The notes beneath the pieces were generated by a model, which saw nothing but the letters and a program-made list of their open reading frames with translations, ran no database searches and was not told the DNA's origin. Shown here piece by piece: positions 17,403 to 25,844 of a DNA stretch of 49,767 nt. This stretch comes from Oscillospiraceae bacterium (GTDB lineage Bacteria > Bacillota > Clostridia > Oscillospirales > Oscillospiraceae). A program made the translations under genes and the position numbers. How positions within the stretch are numbered: the stretch's first letter is position 1; each line of letters starts with the position of its first letter. The stretch spans positions 1 to 49,767 of the forward strand of contig JAHHRR010000010.1 of the NCBI GenBank assembly GCA_020025655.1, in the 5' to 3' direction.

Positions 17403-17453
17403 TTTATCTCCAATCTGCTGGCTGTGCAGCAGGCCGGCAGTGCCGGTCGTATA

Positions 17454-19538
17454 TTAGTCAACACCTCTGTAATAAAGGCCACGGGTAAGCACGTTGGGCT
17501 TATAATCTGAAATACCCATATAGCCTTTTGCAACCTCAACACATTCTCTCGGGCTCTCGGTTGTAAACATAAGCCTCATGCCCCAGATGCCGGCTGAATA
17601 CAGGTCTTCCTTTTTATCCGCAAGATACAGCTTATGTGCATTATAAATAACATTTCTGCATCCGTATTCCTTTACCACAGGGAACACATTTCCCATACGG
17701 TCCGAAAGCTGTCCGGGAGTCTGGCAGTTGCAGCGTCCTGCACTTTCATGCATAATGCACTGGTCGGAAACCATAAGCGGCAGACGTCCGTACACTATAA
17801 GTTCGGTATCAAGAGGCTTTGCCAGAGCCTTTATCTGAGAAATGCGCAGTTCAAATGAAGCCGTAGCAGACAGGAAACCTGCCTCAGCCAGAGTCTCAAG
17901 TGAACGGGAGTTGAATGTATTAAGACCGAAGTCTCCTCTGAGCTTCATTCCCGCTCCTCTTGCCATAAACGCATGGCCGAGATTTCCCACAAGGGCTTCA
18001 TTTACTCCGAAATCAAAAAGCTTCTGCAATGCTTCAAATACATCATTTGCCTGATTGTCAGTGATTACTCTGGGCAGGACTGCAACAGGCTTTGTGCCGT
18101 TATTTATAAACGGTCTTAGCAGCTCAGAATGTTCTGCCATCAGAAGTGCAGGCGCATAAATATAGTCCGGCTTCAATTCTGCAAGCTCAGGTGTAAGCTG
18201 CTCAGCCGTTCTGACCTGAAAAATAGTCACAGGTTCTGAAATAGCCGGAACATTTACAGGCATAGGCGGCATTTTGGTCATGCGGCGCAGCGGAGGAGTT
18301 CCGCGGCGCTCCGAAATATCGGATATGAGCTTTCGTCTCAGCTCATTTATCTCGGATGCAGGCAGGAACAGGCCCTCGTCGGCTTTTGCCTTGTTTTCAA
18401 CAACATTATAGGGAGTACCGCCGGTTTTATAAAGCTGCTCGGTAAGATATTCCTCAGTTAAGCCCTGGCGTTTAGCCTTTTCGGGAACAGGGCCGTATGC
18501 AATGGCCTTGTGTCCGTCATCATCAAACGCAATAGACTTTATGCGCTGACCCTTTTCAGCCACGGTATAGAAATGAATCGGAACTCTTCTCATTTCACCG
18601 TCTGCATATGCCTTTCTGGCTGCTGCAAAAATCTTATCAGAATCTCTGTCAGGTTCACCACGGACGCCAAACATATCCTGCTTGTCTCCGTTAAAATATC
18701 CCTGAGTAAAGCCCTGTCTTGAAAATGCCTTTTCCAGCATTTCCATTTCCTCGGCAGTAGGCTGGCGGCGTTCTTTAATAGCCTTGGAATAAATACCTGT
18801 GACAATAGCGGTATATTCAGGTCTTTTCATACGGCCTTCAATTTTAACACAGGTAACTCCGGCATCCTCAAGCTCCTGAAGTCTGTCAACAAGACAGTTA
18901 TCCTTCAGTGAAAGCGGATAATCATCCATTCTTCCGCCAAGGCTGTACTGCATACGGCAGGGCTGAGCGCACATACCTCTGTTGCCGCTGCGGCGTCCGA
19001 TCAGGCTGGACATATAGCACTGGCCAGAATGGCAGAAGCAGAATGCACCGTGTACAAAAACCTCGGTTTCAATAGAAGCATTTTTTGCAATAAATTTAAT
19101 CTGCTCAAAGCTCAGCTCTCTTGCGAGAACCGCTCTTGTAAGTCCCATCTCGGCGGCTGCTTCCACACCGGCGAGATTATGCAGGCTCATCTGGGTGCTG
19201 GCGTGCAGCGGGATGTCAGGTGCTGCCGCCTTAACGGCCTTTATAAGGCCAAGGTCCTGAATGATGATACCGTCGGCACCTGCTCTTGAGGCAAGCTTTG
19301 CAGCCTTGACCGCACTTTCCATCTCTCTGTCGTTAACCAGAGTATTCAGGGTGACATACACCTTGCAGCCTCTTATATGGCAGTATCTTACTGCCTTTTC
19401 AAATTCTTCGTTTGTAAAATTCTTTGCGCCGCGGCGGGCGTTAAATTCTTCCATGCCCATATATACGGCATCTGCACCGTTCTGGACTGCAGCAATAACT
19501 GCCTCCGGAGAACCGGCGGGTGAGAGTAGCTCTAACAT
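17454..19538 (-). CDS. U32-family protein with DUF3656-like C-terminal part, RlhA/TrhP type
   Basis: This 694-residue protein carries the U32 signature, EVFVHGAFCFCHSGQCYMSS with NRGMCAQPCR, at about 157-195. Those Cys residues can hold an Fe-S cluster. The N-terminal half is a TIM barrel (LELLSPAGSPEAVIAAVQ). Proteins once called collagenase-like peptidases are now known as RNA hydroxylases: TrhP makes 5-hydroxyuridine in tRNA, and RlhA makes 5-hydroxycytidine in 23S rRNA. The long form with an extra domain is like RlhA, but sequence alone does not fix the RNA target. It is the first gene of the maf-mreC-mreD-mrdA operon. GAGGAG supports the ATG. Confidence 0.85.
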   Translation of the reverse strand: MLELLSPAGSPEAVIAAVQNGADAVYMGMEEFNARRGAKNFTNEEFEKAVRYCHIRGCKVYVTLNTLVNDREMESAVKAAKLASRAGADGIIIQDLGLIKAVKAAAPDIPLHASTQMSLHNLAGVEAAAEMGLTRAVLARELSFEQIKFIAKNASIETEVFVHGAFCFCHSGQCYMSSLIGRRSGNRGMCAQPCRMQYSLGGRMDDYPLSLKDNCLVDRLQELEDAGVTCVKIEGRMKRPEYTAIVTGIYSKAIKERRQPTAEEMEMLEKAFSRQGFTQGYFNGDKQDMFGVRGEPDRDSDKIFAAARKAYADGEMRRVPIHFYTVAEKGQRIKSIAFDDDGHKAIAYGPVPEKAKRQGLTEEYLTEQLYKTGGTPYNVVENKAKADEGLFLPASEINELRRKLISDISERRGTPPLRRMTKMPPMPVNVPAISEPVTIFQVRTAEQLTPELAELKPDYIYAPALLMAEHSELLRPFINNGTKPVAVLPRVITDNQANDVFEALQKLFDFGVNEALVGNLGHAFMARGAGMKLRGDFGLNTFNSRSLETLAEAGFLSATASFELRISQIKALAKPLDTELIVYGRLPLMVSDQCIMHESAGRCNCQTPGQLSDRMGNVFPVVKEYGCRNVIYNAHKLYLADKKEDLYSAGIWGMRLMFTTESPRECVEVAKGYMGISDYKPNVLTRGLYYRGVD

Positions 19539-19578
19539 TTTCTATGCTCCTCATAAATCAGCTTATTATTTCTTCACG

Positions 19579-19600
19579 CTATAATACAGGGTAATTATAG
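19579..19600. repeat. Dyad over the U32-gene promoter
   Basis: Arms CTATAAT (19579-19585) and ATTATAG (19594-19600). The right arm contains the minus-strand -10 box, so this may be an operator or just a repeated -10-like sequence. Confidence 0.35.
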
Positions 19601-19623
19601 CACAGATATAGATATTGCGACAA
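19594..19623 (-). promoter_or_regulatory. Promoter of the U32-maf-mreCD-mrdA operon
   Basis: TTGTCG (19618-19623) and TATAAT (19594-19599), spacer 18. Its -35 box overlaps the -35 box of the divergent dnaD promoter. Confidence 0.6.
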
Positions 19624-19643
19624 GCTTATTTTAATGATATAAT
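19615..19643 (+). promoter_or_regulatory. Promoter of the dnaD-like gene
   Basis: TTGCGA (19615-19620), 17-base spacer, TATAAT (19638-19643). Confidence 0.75.
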
Positions 19644-19693
19644 ATAAAGCTGTCAGAAACAATTTGTAAATTATTTCAGAGGGATCAATAGCT

Positions 19694-20668
19694 ATGCAGG
19701 AAAGAAACACTGAAAACATCATAGACAGCGCTCTTCTGGATGGCTTACTGGCCGCCCACGACGGAGATATGGCTCTGCTGTACCTCTATGAACTGCGCTT
19801 CGGTGATATTGATATGGAGGATGCCGCAAGGCAGCTCTGCCGTACCATGAGCGAAATTGAGGCTGCAGACGAAAAACTCAAAAGGCTTCAGGGCTACACT
19901 GTTACCGCCGCTCCGTCAAAGCAGAAGAAAGAAAGAACCGCTCTTGCCGGTGCGCAGAAGCAGACCACCAAAAAGCAGGAATACATTGAGCCTGCCGAAG
20001 AGCTGCCTCAGTATACAACTGAGGAAATCACCCGCCGTTCAAACGGTGACCCCATATTCTCCGGTCTTCAGTCCGAGTGCACAAAGGTTATAGGTCATGT
20101 GCTTAACGGCGAGGATTTAAAGACCCTTTTCGGAATTTACGACTATCTGTCCCTGCCCCCTGAGGTTATAATGGAGCTTTTAAACTACTGTGCCTCTGTT
20201 TTTGATGAAAAATACGGTACAGGCCGCCGGCCGTCCATGCGTGCTATAGAAAAAGAAGCCTACCGCTGGGCAAAACAGGAGATTCTCACCTTTGAGCAGG
20301 CTGAGGACTATATCCGCCGGCAGAAAGAGCGCAGGACAAAGCTTGGCTCCATTAAGCAGTTGATGGGCATAAAGGACAGGCATCTGAGTAAATCGGAGAC
20401 TGAGTATCTGAATTCATGGCTGGATATGGGCTTTGAAGAAGAAGCTATCTCCATTGCCTACGACAGAACTCTCATAACTATCGGAAAATTCAACTGGAAA
20501 TACATGAACAGCATACTTACAAACTGGCATAACGCCAGTATTCACAGTGTTGATGAAATAAATGCACGTGACGGGCGAAGAGTCAAGGCTCCTGCGGCTC
20601 CCGCTTCTCAGTCAGGAACTCCTGATTTCAATATGGACGAGCTTAGAAACGCAATCAACAAGATTTAG
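19694..20668 (+). CDS. DnaD-domain replication protein
   Basis: This 324-residue protein has an N-terminal helical region, a lysine-rich linker (about 74-95) and a DnaD-like C-terminal domain. In the latter, LPPEVIMELLNYC and the YxxxxxxxxW-containing segment ending YMNSILTNWH (about 278-287) recur in DnaD/DnaB proteins of Firmicutes. Such proteins remodel DNA and help load helicase at origins or at stalled forks. The acidic tail FNMDELRNAINKI is typical. The gene is 17 bases upstream of a DnaC/DnaI-like ATPase gene, which supports a helicase-loading role. There is no phage gene nearby, so this seems the chromosomal pair. GAGGGAT lies upstream of the ATG. Confidence 0.85.
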   Translation: MQERNTENIIDSALLDGLLAAHDGDMALLYLYELRFGDIDMEDAARQLCRTMSEIEAADEKLKRLQGYTVTAAPSKQKKERTALAGAQKQTTKKQEYIEPAEELPQYTTEEITRRSNGDPIFSGLQSECTKVIGHVLNGEDLKTLFGIYDYLSLPPEVIMELLNYCASVFDEKYGTGRRPSMRAIEKEAYRWAKQEILTFEQAEDYIRRQKERRTKLGSIKQLMGIKDRHLSKSETEYLNSWLDMGFEEEAISIAYDRTLITIGKFNWKYMNSILTNWHNASIHSVDEINARDGRRVKAPAAPASQSGTPDFNMDELRNAINKI

Positions 20669-20685
20669 TTAGGAAGGTGAACTCA

Positions 20686-21684
20686 ATGGCATATAACGGA
20701 AGGCTGCTTGCCAAAGCAAGAGAGCGGCTGGAGGAACGCAGGGCAGACAATCTGGCCGAGCATCAGAGAAGACTTTCCATAATATACAGCCGCATACCGG
20801 AGATTCAGCGAATTGACAACTCAATGCGCAGCCAGATGACGGAAATTGTTCGTTTAACACTTTCCAAGGCACCTGATGTCAAAGAGCGTATTTCCGCTAT
20901 TCAGGACCGGAATTTAACTATGCAGATGCAGAAGGCCGAGCTGCTTGTCAGCAATGGCTACCCTACTGATTATCTGGACGATATATACAGCTGCAAAATC
21001 TGCAAGGATACCGGCCTTTGCGGCAATCATCCCTGCGAGTGCTTAAAGAAGCTTTATAATGCCGAGCTTACAAATGAGGTAGGTACTCTTCTCAAAAACG
21101 GAAACGAGAATTTTGACCGCTTCAACCTTAATTTTTATTCCGATCAGCCTATTGCAAACTCGACGGTTATTCCCAGAGACACCATGAAAATGGTTTTCGA
21201 CAGCTGCAAGAAATTTGCAGACGTATTCCCTGAGGTTCAGACAAATCTGCTGCTTCAGGGCGGCACCGGTCTGGGTAAAACCTTTCTCTCTGCCTGCATA
21301 GCAAGGGTAGTTTCCGAAAAGGGCTATTCAGTGTGCTATGATTCGGCTTCAAGCGCTTTGGAGGCATTCGAAAAGAAGAAGTTTGCCAAGGACTCCGAAG
21401 AATTTGACAAATCCTCTGAGTATGTTAACCATATGCTCTCATGCGATCTGATGATTCTGGACGACCTCGGTACTGAGCTTTCAACCCCCATGGCCGTAAA
21501 CGGGCTTTATACGCTTATAAACACTCGCCTTGTTAACGGTCGGCGTATGATAATAAGCACAAACTGCGATTCTCTGGAGCTTTCCCGCCGGTATTCTCCC
21601 CAGATATGTTCCAGACTTGAGGGGGAATTTGTCCACCTTCCCTTTGTGGGAAAAGACATCCGTCTTATAAAGAAAAACCTGTGA
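20686..21684 (+). CDS. DnaC/DnaI-like helicase-loader ATPase
   Basis: This 332-residue protein has an N-terminal helical part and a four-Cys zinc motif, CKICKDTGLCGNHPCEC (about 102-118). An AAA+ core follows with Walker A LLQGGTGLGKTFLSA near 190-204 and Walker B DLMILDDLGTE near 253. A sensor region STNCDS comes near 292. This is the layout of DnaI-type loaders, which deliver the replicative helicase to DNA. I start it at ATG 20686, placed seven bases from AGGAAGG; a GTG at 20677 sits inside that ribosome site and is unlikely. It follows the dnaD-like gene in one operon and ends at a terminator. Confidence 0.88.
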   Translation: MAYNGRLLAKARERLEERRADNLAEHQRRLSIIYSRIPEIQRIDNSMRSQMTEIVRLTLSKAPDVKERISAIQDRNLTMQMQKAELLVSNGYPTDYLDDIYSCKICKDTGLCGNHPCECLKKLYNAELTNEVGTLLKNGNENFDRFNLNFYSDQPIANSTVIPRDTMKMVFDSCKKFADVFPEVQTNLLLQGGTGLGKTFLSACIARVVSEKGYSVCYDSASSALEAFEKKKFAKDSEEFDKSSEYVNHMLSCDLMILDDLGTELSTPMAVNGLYTLINTRLVNGRRMIISTNCDSLELSRRYSPQICSRLEGEFVHLPFVGKDIRLIKKNL

Positions 21685-21717
21685 CATAATTACATTTTTA
21701 GTATATTTTTTCAAAAT

Positions 21718-21742
21718 AATCGTATAAATGTACGATTTTTTA
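21718..21742 (+). terminator. Weak terminator after the helicase-loader gene
   Basis: Seven-pair stem AATCGTA/TACGATT (21718-21724, 21731-21737) followed by TTTTT. Confidence 0.6.
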
Positions 21743-21774
21743 TATCTATTTTAAGTTTTATGCTAATTTTACAC

Positions 21775-21802
21775 TTGTATTATCGTTTTTTTCTTGTATA
21801 AT
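21775..21802 (+). promoter_or_regulatory. Promoter of the E2-like gene
   Basis: TTGTAT (21775-21780) and TATAAT (21797-21802), spacer 16. Confidence 0.6.
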
Positions 21803-21839
21803 ATCGGTGTATGTTTGACTATTCTATGGAGGAAAAAAT

Positions 21840-22718
21840 ATGGATAAATACAAGCGCCGCTATGGTGATCGAAAGGACGGTCGTCTGTTACGTTCACTGC
21901 CTCCTTTCTATAAGTTCATTCCTTATGTAATGCCTGCCAGAAATGATCGCAGCAACTTCTATGAGGAGAGCTTCGAGATGTCTGTTCTTGATCGCAGACT
22001 CAGACAGCTCAGGGTGGAAGGATACAAAGGCATCAGTGCTCTGCACTTTATTATGGCCGCATATGTAAGAGCTATTTCTATGCTGCCGGGACTTAACCGG
22101 TTTGTTGTGGGCCGCCGTGTTTACGCAAGACATGATATAGAGATTGTTATGGCAGTAAGACGTGACATGAGCATTGAATCCTCCGAAACAACCATTAAAG
22201 TTAAATTTGAGCCTACTGATACAATCTTTGATGTATATCGCAAGCTCAACGAGAAAATCGACGAGATCAAAACCACTTCCGAAACCAACAGCACTGAAGA
22301 CTTTGCTGAAATGGCAAGCCATCTTCCCCGTCCTATCATAAGCTTCGGAATAAACATTCTGCGCATGATGGATTATTTCGGCTGGCTGCCTCAGTCCCTG
22401 CTGGATGTAAGCCCCTTCCACGGTTCCATGATAGTTACCGATCTGGGCTCTCTCCGCATCGGACCTGTTTACCATCACATCTACAATTTCGGTACTCTGC
22501 CTGTGTTTGTGTCTTTCGGCGCAAAGCGTCATGCTTACGAGCTTAACCGCAACGGTGAAATGGTTGACCGCAAATATCTCGACTGCAAATTTGTTATGGA
22601 TGAGGGCATCATCGACGGCCATTACTATGCTCAGCTGCTTCAGGCTTTCCGTGTTATGTTCCAGCACCCTGAGATTCTTGAAGCTCCTCCCACAAAGGTT
22701 GTTGAAGATATTTTCTGA
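21840..22718 (+). CDS. Stand-alone 2-oxoacid dehydrogenase E2/CAT-fold protein without catalytic His
   Basis: This 292-residue protein resembles only the acyltransferase domain of dihydrolipoamide acyltransferases. The evidence is the overall spacing, the SMIVTDLGSLRIGPVYHH stretch (E2 proteins have a similar Ser/Thr-rich segment), and the C-terminal MDEGIIDGHYYAQLLQAF. In E2 enzymes the last segment reads DHRVxDG, where His is the catalytic base. Here His is Glu (DEGIIDG). There is no lipoyl or subunit-binding domain, and no E1 or E3 gene nearby. So the fold is recognisable and the function is unknown. Such stand-alone forms recur in clostridia. GGAGG precedes the ATG, and the gene is monocistronic. 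Confidence 0.75.
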   Translation: MDKYKRRYGDRKDGRLLRSLPPFYKFIPYVMPARNDRSNFYEESFEMSVLDRRLRQLRVEGYKGISALHFIMAAYVRAISMLPGLNRFVVGRRVYARHDIEIVMAVRRDMSIESSETTIKVKFEPTDTIFDVYRKLNEKIDEIKTTSETNSTEDFAEMASHLPRPIISFGINILRMMDYFGWLPQSLLDVSPFHGSMIVTDLGSLRIGPVYHHIYNFGTLPVFVSFGAKRHAYELNRNGEMVDRKYLDCKFVMDEGIIDGHYYAQLLQAFRVMFQHPEILEAPPTKVVEDIF

Positions 22719-22733
22719 TTCAATACATATAAG

Positions 22734-22775
22734 TATAAAAAAACTCCCTTCCGTCGGAAGGGAGTTTTCTTTTTA
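22734..22775. terminator. Bidirectional terminator between E2-like gene and acpP
   Basis: A 12-pair stem (22741-22752 and 22756-22767, GTC loop) flanked by A residues on the left and T residues on the right, so it can end both convergent transcripts. Confidence 0.92.
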
Positions 22776-22780
22776 ACTTT

Positions 22781-23008
22781 TTACTGGATTCTTTCCAGAT
22801 AATCGACTATGCGTCTGACAGAATAAAGCTCCTGAGCCTCTTCATCGGAAATGCTGATTCCGAACTCATCCTCAAGGGACATAATGAGTTCAACCAGATC
22901 CAGAGAGTCAGCACCAAGGTCTTCAATAACATTGGTATCCATGGTAATGGTTTCTTTATCCAGATCAAACTGTTCAGCGAGTGCGTCTCTTACTTTTTCA
23001 AATAACAT
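22781..23008 (-). CDS. acpP: Acyl carrier protein
   Basis: This 75-residue acidic protein is a fatty-acid synthesis ACP. It has GADSLDLVELIM, where Ser36 accepts 4'-phosphopantetheine. Helix 1 (LFEKVRDALAEQFDLD) and the helix 3-4 region (ISDEEAQELYSVRRIVDYL) match the family. It stands alone, without fab genes nearby. GGAGG precedes the ATG. It differs clearly from the Dlt-like carrier protein at 40776-41006. Confidence 0.95.
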   Translation of the reverse strand: MLFEKVRDALAEQFDLDKETITMDTNVIEDLGADSLDLVELIMSLEDEFGISISDEEAQELYSVRRIVDYLERIQ

Positions 23009-23020
23009 TTTCGTTCCTCC

Positions 23021-23037
23021 ATGCGCCGATGGCGCAT
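23021..23037 (-). promoter_or_regulatory. Hairpin immediately upstream of the acpP ribosome site
   Basis: Perfect 7-base arms ATGCGCC and GGCGCAT with a 3-base loop end exactly at the GGAGG of acpP. It could influence initiation or mRNA stability. I see no match to the FapR operator. Confidence 0.45.
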
Positions 23038-23115
23038 AATCTGCGGCAAAAACCTTCAGATTTAATTTCTAAATAACTCCTGCAGATACAGGGAGATTTC
23101 AAAAAAGTTTTGCTC

Positions 23116-23862
23116 TCAGACCCACTCGCGGCTCTGAGGCTTATTGCTGCTCTGCTCAGACTTTACATAGGAAACGACCACACGGCGGTTAGGCTCAACG
23201 CCGGTAGAGCTGGTGGAAACGCCCTCGTAGTTCTGAAGTGCAGTGTGGATTACATGGCGCTCATAAGAGTTCATGGGCTCCAGAGCCATGCTGCGCTTGT
23301 ACTTGATAGCCTTTTCAGCCATCTTTTCAGCAAGGCGGGTAAGAGATTCTTCACGCTTGCTGCGGTAGTTTTCTGCGTCTACACTGATGTGCAGGTGCTT
23401 CTCACTGCCGTGGTTAACTGCATAGTTGGTAAGGTGCTGAATAGCATCCAGAGTTTCACCTCTGCGGCCTATAACTGCGCCCATGCCGTTACCGGCAAGG
23501 TTTACATTGATGCCGCCGTTTTCACGGTAGGAAATGCAAATCTCTGCCTTTACACCCATGTGCTCCAGAAGGCCGGAAATGAAGCTGCGCACTGCTGCAA
23601 AGTCAGCATTTTCATCCTGAACCTCGCAGGTTTTAACTTCTTCGGTGCGGACTTCAGGCTCTGCAATAACCTCAGGCTTTTCGTCCTCTACCTCATAGCT
23701 TACACGGATAAGGGCCGGAGAAGCTCCGATTCCTAAAAATCCGGACTTTGCGCGCTCCACAATTTCAACAGACACATCGTCCCGCTCAAGACCCAGTTCT
23801 GCAAGAGCTGCATTAACTGCATCTTCCTCGGTACGTCCTGTCTTTTCCAAAGTTTTGATCAT
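23116..23862 (-). CDS. Jag/KhpB RNA-binding protein
   Basis: This 248-residue protein has an N-terminal Jag-N domain (about 1-50, KTLEKTGRTEEDAVNAALAE), a KH-type domain with GRRGETLDAIQHLTNYAVN near 133-151, and an R3H domain with the MNSYERHVIHTAL stretch near 198-210. The KhpB/Jag family binds RNA and affects cell elongation and division in streptococci. It lies directly downstream of yidC, the classical order in Firmicutes. ACAGGAG precedes the ATG by 11 bases. The gene seems last in the rpmH-rnpA-yidD-yidC-jag unit; I do not see a convincing terminator after it. Confidence 0.92.
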   Translation of the reverse strand: MIKTLEKTGRTEEDAVNAALAELGLERDDVSVEIVERAKSGFLGIGASPALIRVSYEVEDEKPEVIAEPEVRTEEVKTCEVQDENADFAAVRSFISGLLEHMGVKAEICISYRENGGINVNLAGNGMGAVIGRRGETLDAIQHLTNYAVNHGSEKHLHISVDAENYRSKREESLTRLAEKMAEKAIKYKRSMALEPMNSYERHVIHTALQNYEGVSTSSTGVEPNRRVVVSYVKSEQSSNKPQSREWV

Positions 23863-23879
23863 AGTGCAAAGTTCTCCTG

Positions 23880-25118
23880 TTATTCTTCGTTTCCGCTGAT
23901 TTCAGTCTTTGCCTCTACGGCTTCGACGGAAGTTTCAGGGTTGGAGAAGCGGTCGGGAACATAAGCACGGCCTCTGGCGAATCGGCGGTCACCCACCTGA
24001 GAAGCGGGTTTCTCGTCCTCGACTATGCCAAGACGCTCACGCTTTGCAGCACGCTCTGCCTTTTCGACAGCTGCTCTGCGTTCCTCATTCTTCTGTTTTT
24101 CATTTGCCTGAATCTTTTTCTTGCTGGTATTGGTATTCTTTTCAGTCTTGCCCTCTGCACGAAGTCGCTCTGTCTCCAGATGCTTTTCTTCGATTTCCTT
24201 TTCTCTTGCGCTGCGGGCAGCAATGCGTGCTGCATCCTCAATGTCAAGCTGCTTCTTATATACCTTAGTAAGTATATAGTCACGGGTCATACCGAAAATG
24301 CTGTTTGCAATCCAGTAAATACCCATAGCAGCAGGCATAACAAAGCAGATCCAGACAGACATAAGAGGCATCATAAGCTGCATGGTCTTCATGGAGCCCT
24401 GAGCCTGGTTATCAGCCTGAGGGGTGGACATATTGCTGATCTTCATGGAAAGCCATGAAAGGCCGGCAGAAATGAAAGGTATCAGGAACAGTCCCAGTGC
24501 AGGCAGCCAGATAGAGCTGTCGCTCCAGTCGGTGTGCCACAGGAAGTTCCAGCGGGGCTGATCGCCCAGATTAACTCCGAGGAAGCTGAAGTCCACGTTC
24601 ATCATGTTGGGATCCCACTTGTCTGCAAGAGCAGCAGTGATTTCATCCCAGTGGAAGTGGGCAAGTTTGGCAACAGCAATTTCTTCGTAGCCGGCACGGA
24701 CGCTTTCCATAAGGCCTGCGCTGGTGAAGTAATCAAGCAGAGTATGATAGAACTCCTGAGTTACAAACATCATACGTGTAAGGGGCTGACGAATAACGCT
24801 GTAAAGTGCGATAAGTATAGGGAACGGTATCAAAGACCAGAGGCATCCGGACATGGGGTTCACGCCGGCTTCCTTATAAAGCTTCTGCATTTCCTGATTC
24901 AGCTTCTGGGGATTGCCTTCATGTCTTCTCTGCAGCTCCTGCATTTCGGGCTGCAGGCGGGTGGAACGCATCATGCTCTTCTTGCTCTTTGCCATAAAGG
25001 GAGAAAGAATAAGGTTAACAAGTAATGCAAAGAGGATGATTGCGACGCCGTAGTTTCCGGTCAGTTCATAGAACTGAACCATAAGCCAGGCAAAGGGTTT
25101 AGTGATTGCTACCCACAT
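23880..25118 (-). CDS. yidC: YidC/Oxa1 membrane protein insertase
   Basis: This 412-residue insertase places proteins in the membrane with or without SecYEG. It shows about five membrane segments: residues 17-37, the SGCLWSLIPFPILIALYSV block near 94-112, and three towards 190-290. A hydrophilic insert of about 75 residues lies between the second and third. No lipobox is present, unlike Bacillus SpoIIIJ; an N-terminal hydrophobic segment starts at once. The C-terminal tail (about 290-412) is long and highly charged, as in forms that bind ribosomes. GAGGAG precedes the ATG. Position between yidD and jag agrees. Confidence 0.94.
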   Translation of the reverse strand: MWVAITKPFAWLMVQFYELTGNYGVAIILFALLVNLILSPFMAKSKKSMMRSTRLQPEMQELQRRHEGNPQKLNQEMQKLYKEAGVNPMSGCLWSLIPFPILIALYSVIRQPLTRMMFVTQEFYHTLLDYFTSAGLMESVRAGYEEIAVAKLAHFHWDEITAALADKWDPNMMNVDFSFLGVNLGDQPRWNFLWHTDWSDSSIWLPALGLFLIPFISAGLSWLSMKISNMSTPQADNQAQGSMKTMQLMMPLMSVWICFVMPAAMGIYWIANSIFGMTRDYILTKVYKKQLDIEDAARIAARSAREKEIEEKHLETERLRAEGKTEKNTNTSKKKIQANEKQKNEERRAAVEKAERAAKRERLGIVEDEKPASQVGDRRFARGRAYVPDRFSNPETSVEAVEAKTEISGNEE

Positions 25119-25162
25119 AGATAACTCCTCAAATCAGTTCATAAATCTGTAAGGTCAAAGCC

Positions 25163-25381
25163 TTACGGTACGGGGTCATAATACTGCCTTTTGCCCTTAT
25201 AAAAGGGATGGCAGCAGCAAATACGCTTCAAAGCCAGCCAGCCGCCTTTCAAGGCGCCGTACTTTTCAACAGCTTCATAAGCGTATTGCGAACAGGTCGG
25301 AATAAATCTACAGCAGGGCGGCCGATTCGGAGAAATATATCGGCGGTAGAAGCGAATAAGAGCCAGAAAAAGCTTTTTCAT
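25163..25381 (-). CDS. yidD: YidD membrane protein insertion efficiency factor
   Basis: This 72-residue protein has the family pattern LIRFYRRYISPNRPPCCRFIPTCSQYAYEA in outline (residues 9-38), then GGWLALKRICCCHPF near 46-60. YidD proteins bind the membrane and help YidC-dependent insertion. The ATG overlaps the rnpA stop by four bases (ATGA), which indicates coupled translation. The 44-base gap before yidC is short. Confidence 0.94.
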   Translation of the reverse strand: MKKLFLALIRFYRRYISPNRPPCCRFIPTCSQYAYEAVEKYGALKGGWLALKRICCCHPFYKGKRQYYDPVP

Positions 25382-25725
25382 TGCTCTTGTTTTTCAATAA
25401 TGCCAAGCTCAGTGCAGGCACCAACAAATGCCGCATCGACCTTCTGGTATTTTGCTTCGACGCATTTTCTGCGTGCAACCACAACTATATCATAGCCTTT
25501 ATTCATAGACGGGAGATTCAGTCTGTAAATCTCTCTGAGTCTTCTGCGTGCCCGGTTGCGGGTCACCGCATTGCCAAGCTTAGTAGATACAGTGTAGCCG
25601 ACGCGGTTATGATCCGTTGGATTATGACGGCAGTATACGACCATAAAAGGTGTCACTGCCGACTTACCACGGGAATAAAGACGCCTGAAATCACTGTTCT
25701 TTTTTAAAGTATCTCTGATGTTCAA
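25378..25725 (-). CDS. rnpA: Ribonuclease P protein component
   Basis: This 115-residue basic protein pairs with RNase P RNA to mature tRNA 5' ends. The RNR motif is present as GNAVTRNRARRRLREIYR near 51-68, and the N-terminal LKKNSDFRRLYSRGKS is typical. The start is TTG (25723-25725), supported by AAAGGGGA upstream; no ATG is available nearby. It follows rpmH and overlaps yidD. Confidence 0.95.
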   Translation of the reverse strand: MNIRDTLKKNSDFRRLYSRGKSAVTPFMVVYCRHNPTDHNRVGYTVSTKLGNAVTRNRARRRLREIYRLNLPSMNKGYDIVVVARRKCVEAKYQKVDAAFVGACTELGIIEKQEQ

Positions 25726-25743
25726 GCTCTTTCCCCTTTCTCC

Positions 25744-25806
25744 TCAGCCTTTCCGGCTGAATTTTAAAAACTGCGTAAACACCTAAAGGGCGGATCGCTC
25801 CGCCCT
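25744..25806 (-). promoter_or_regulatory. Two hairpins between rpmH and rnpA
   Basis: A perfect 8-pair stem (25787-25794 with 25799-25806) lies mid-spacer and a TCAGCC/GGCTGA stem lies just upstream of the rnpA ribosome site. Neither has a strong T tract on the minus strand, so they may be processing or partial-attenuation structures that lower rnpA expression relative to rpmH. Confidence 0.45.
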
Positions 25807-25844
25807 AAAAAATATTCACATTAGTGACCTGTTCACGGGGTTAA

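Noticed and set aside
19694..21684. DnaD and DnaC-like pair as prophage remnant
   Set aside because: No integrase, structural or repressor gene is nearby and codon style matches the neighbours.
23110..23736. Plus-strand open frame of 208 codons
   Set aside because: It is opposite the jag gene and does not resemble any protein.
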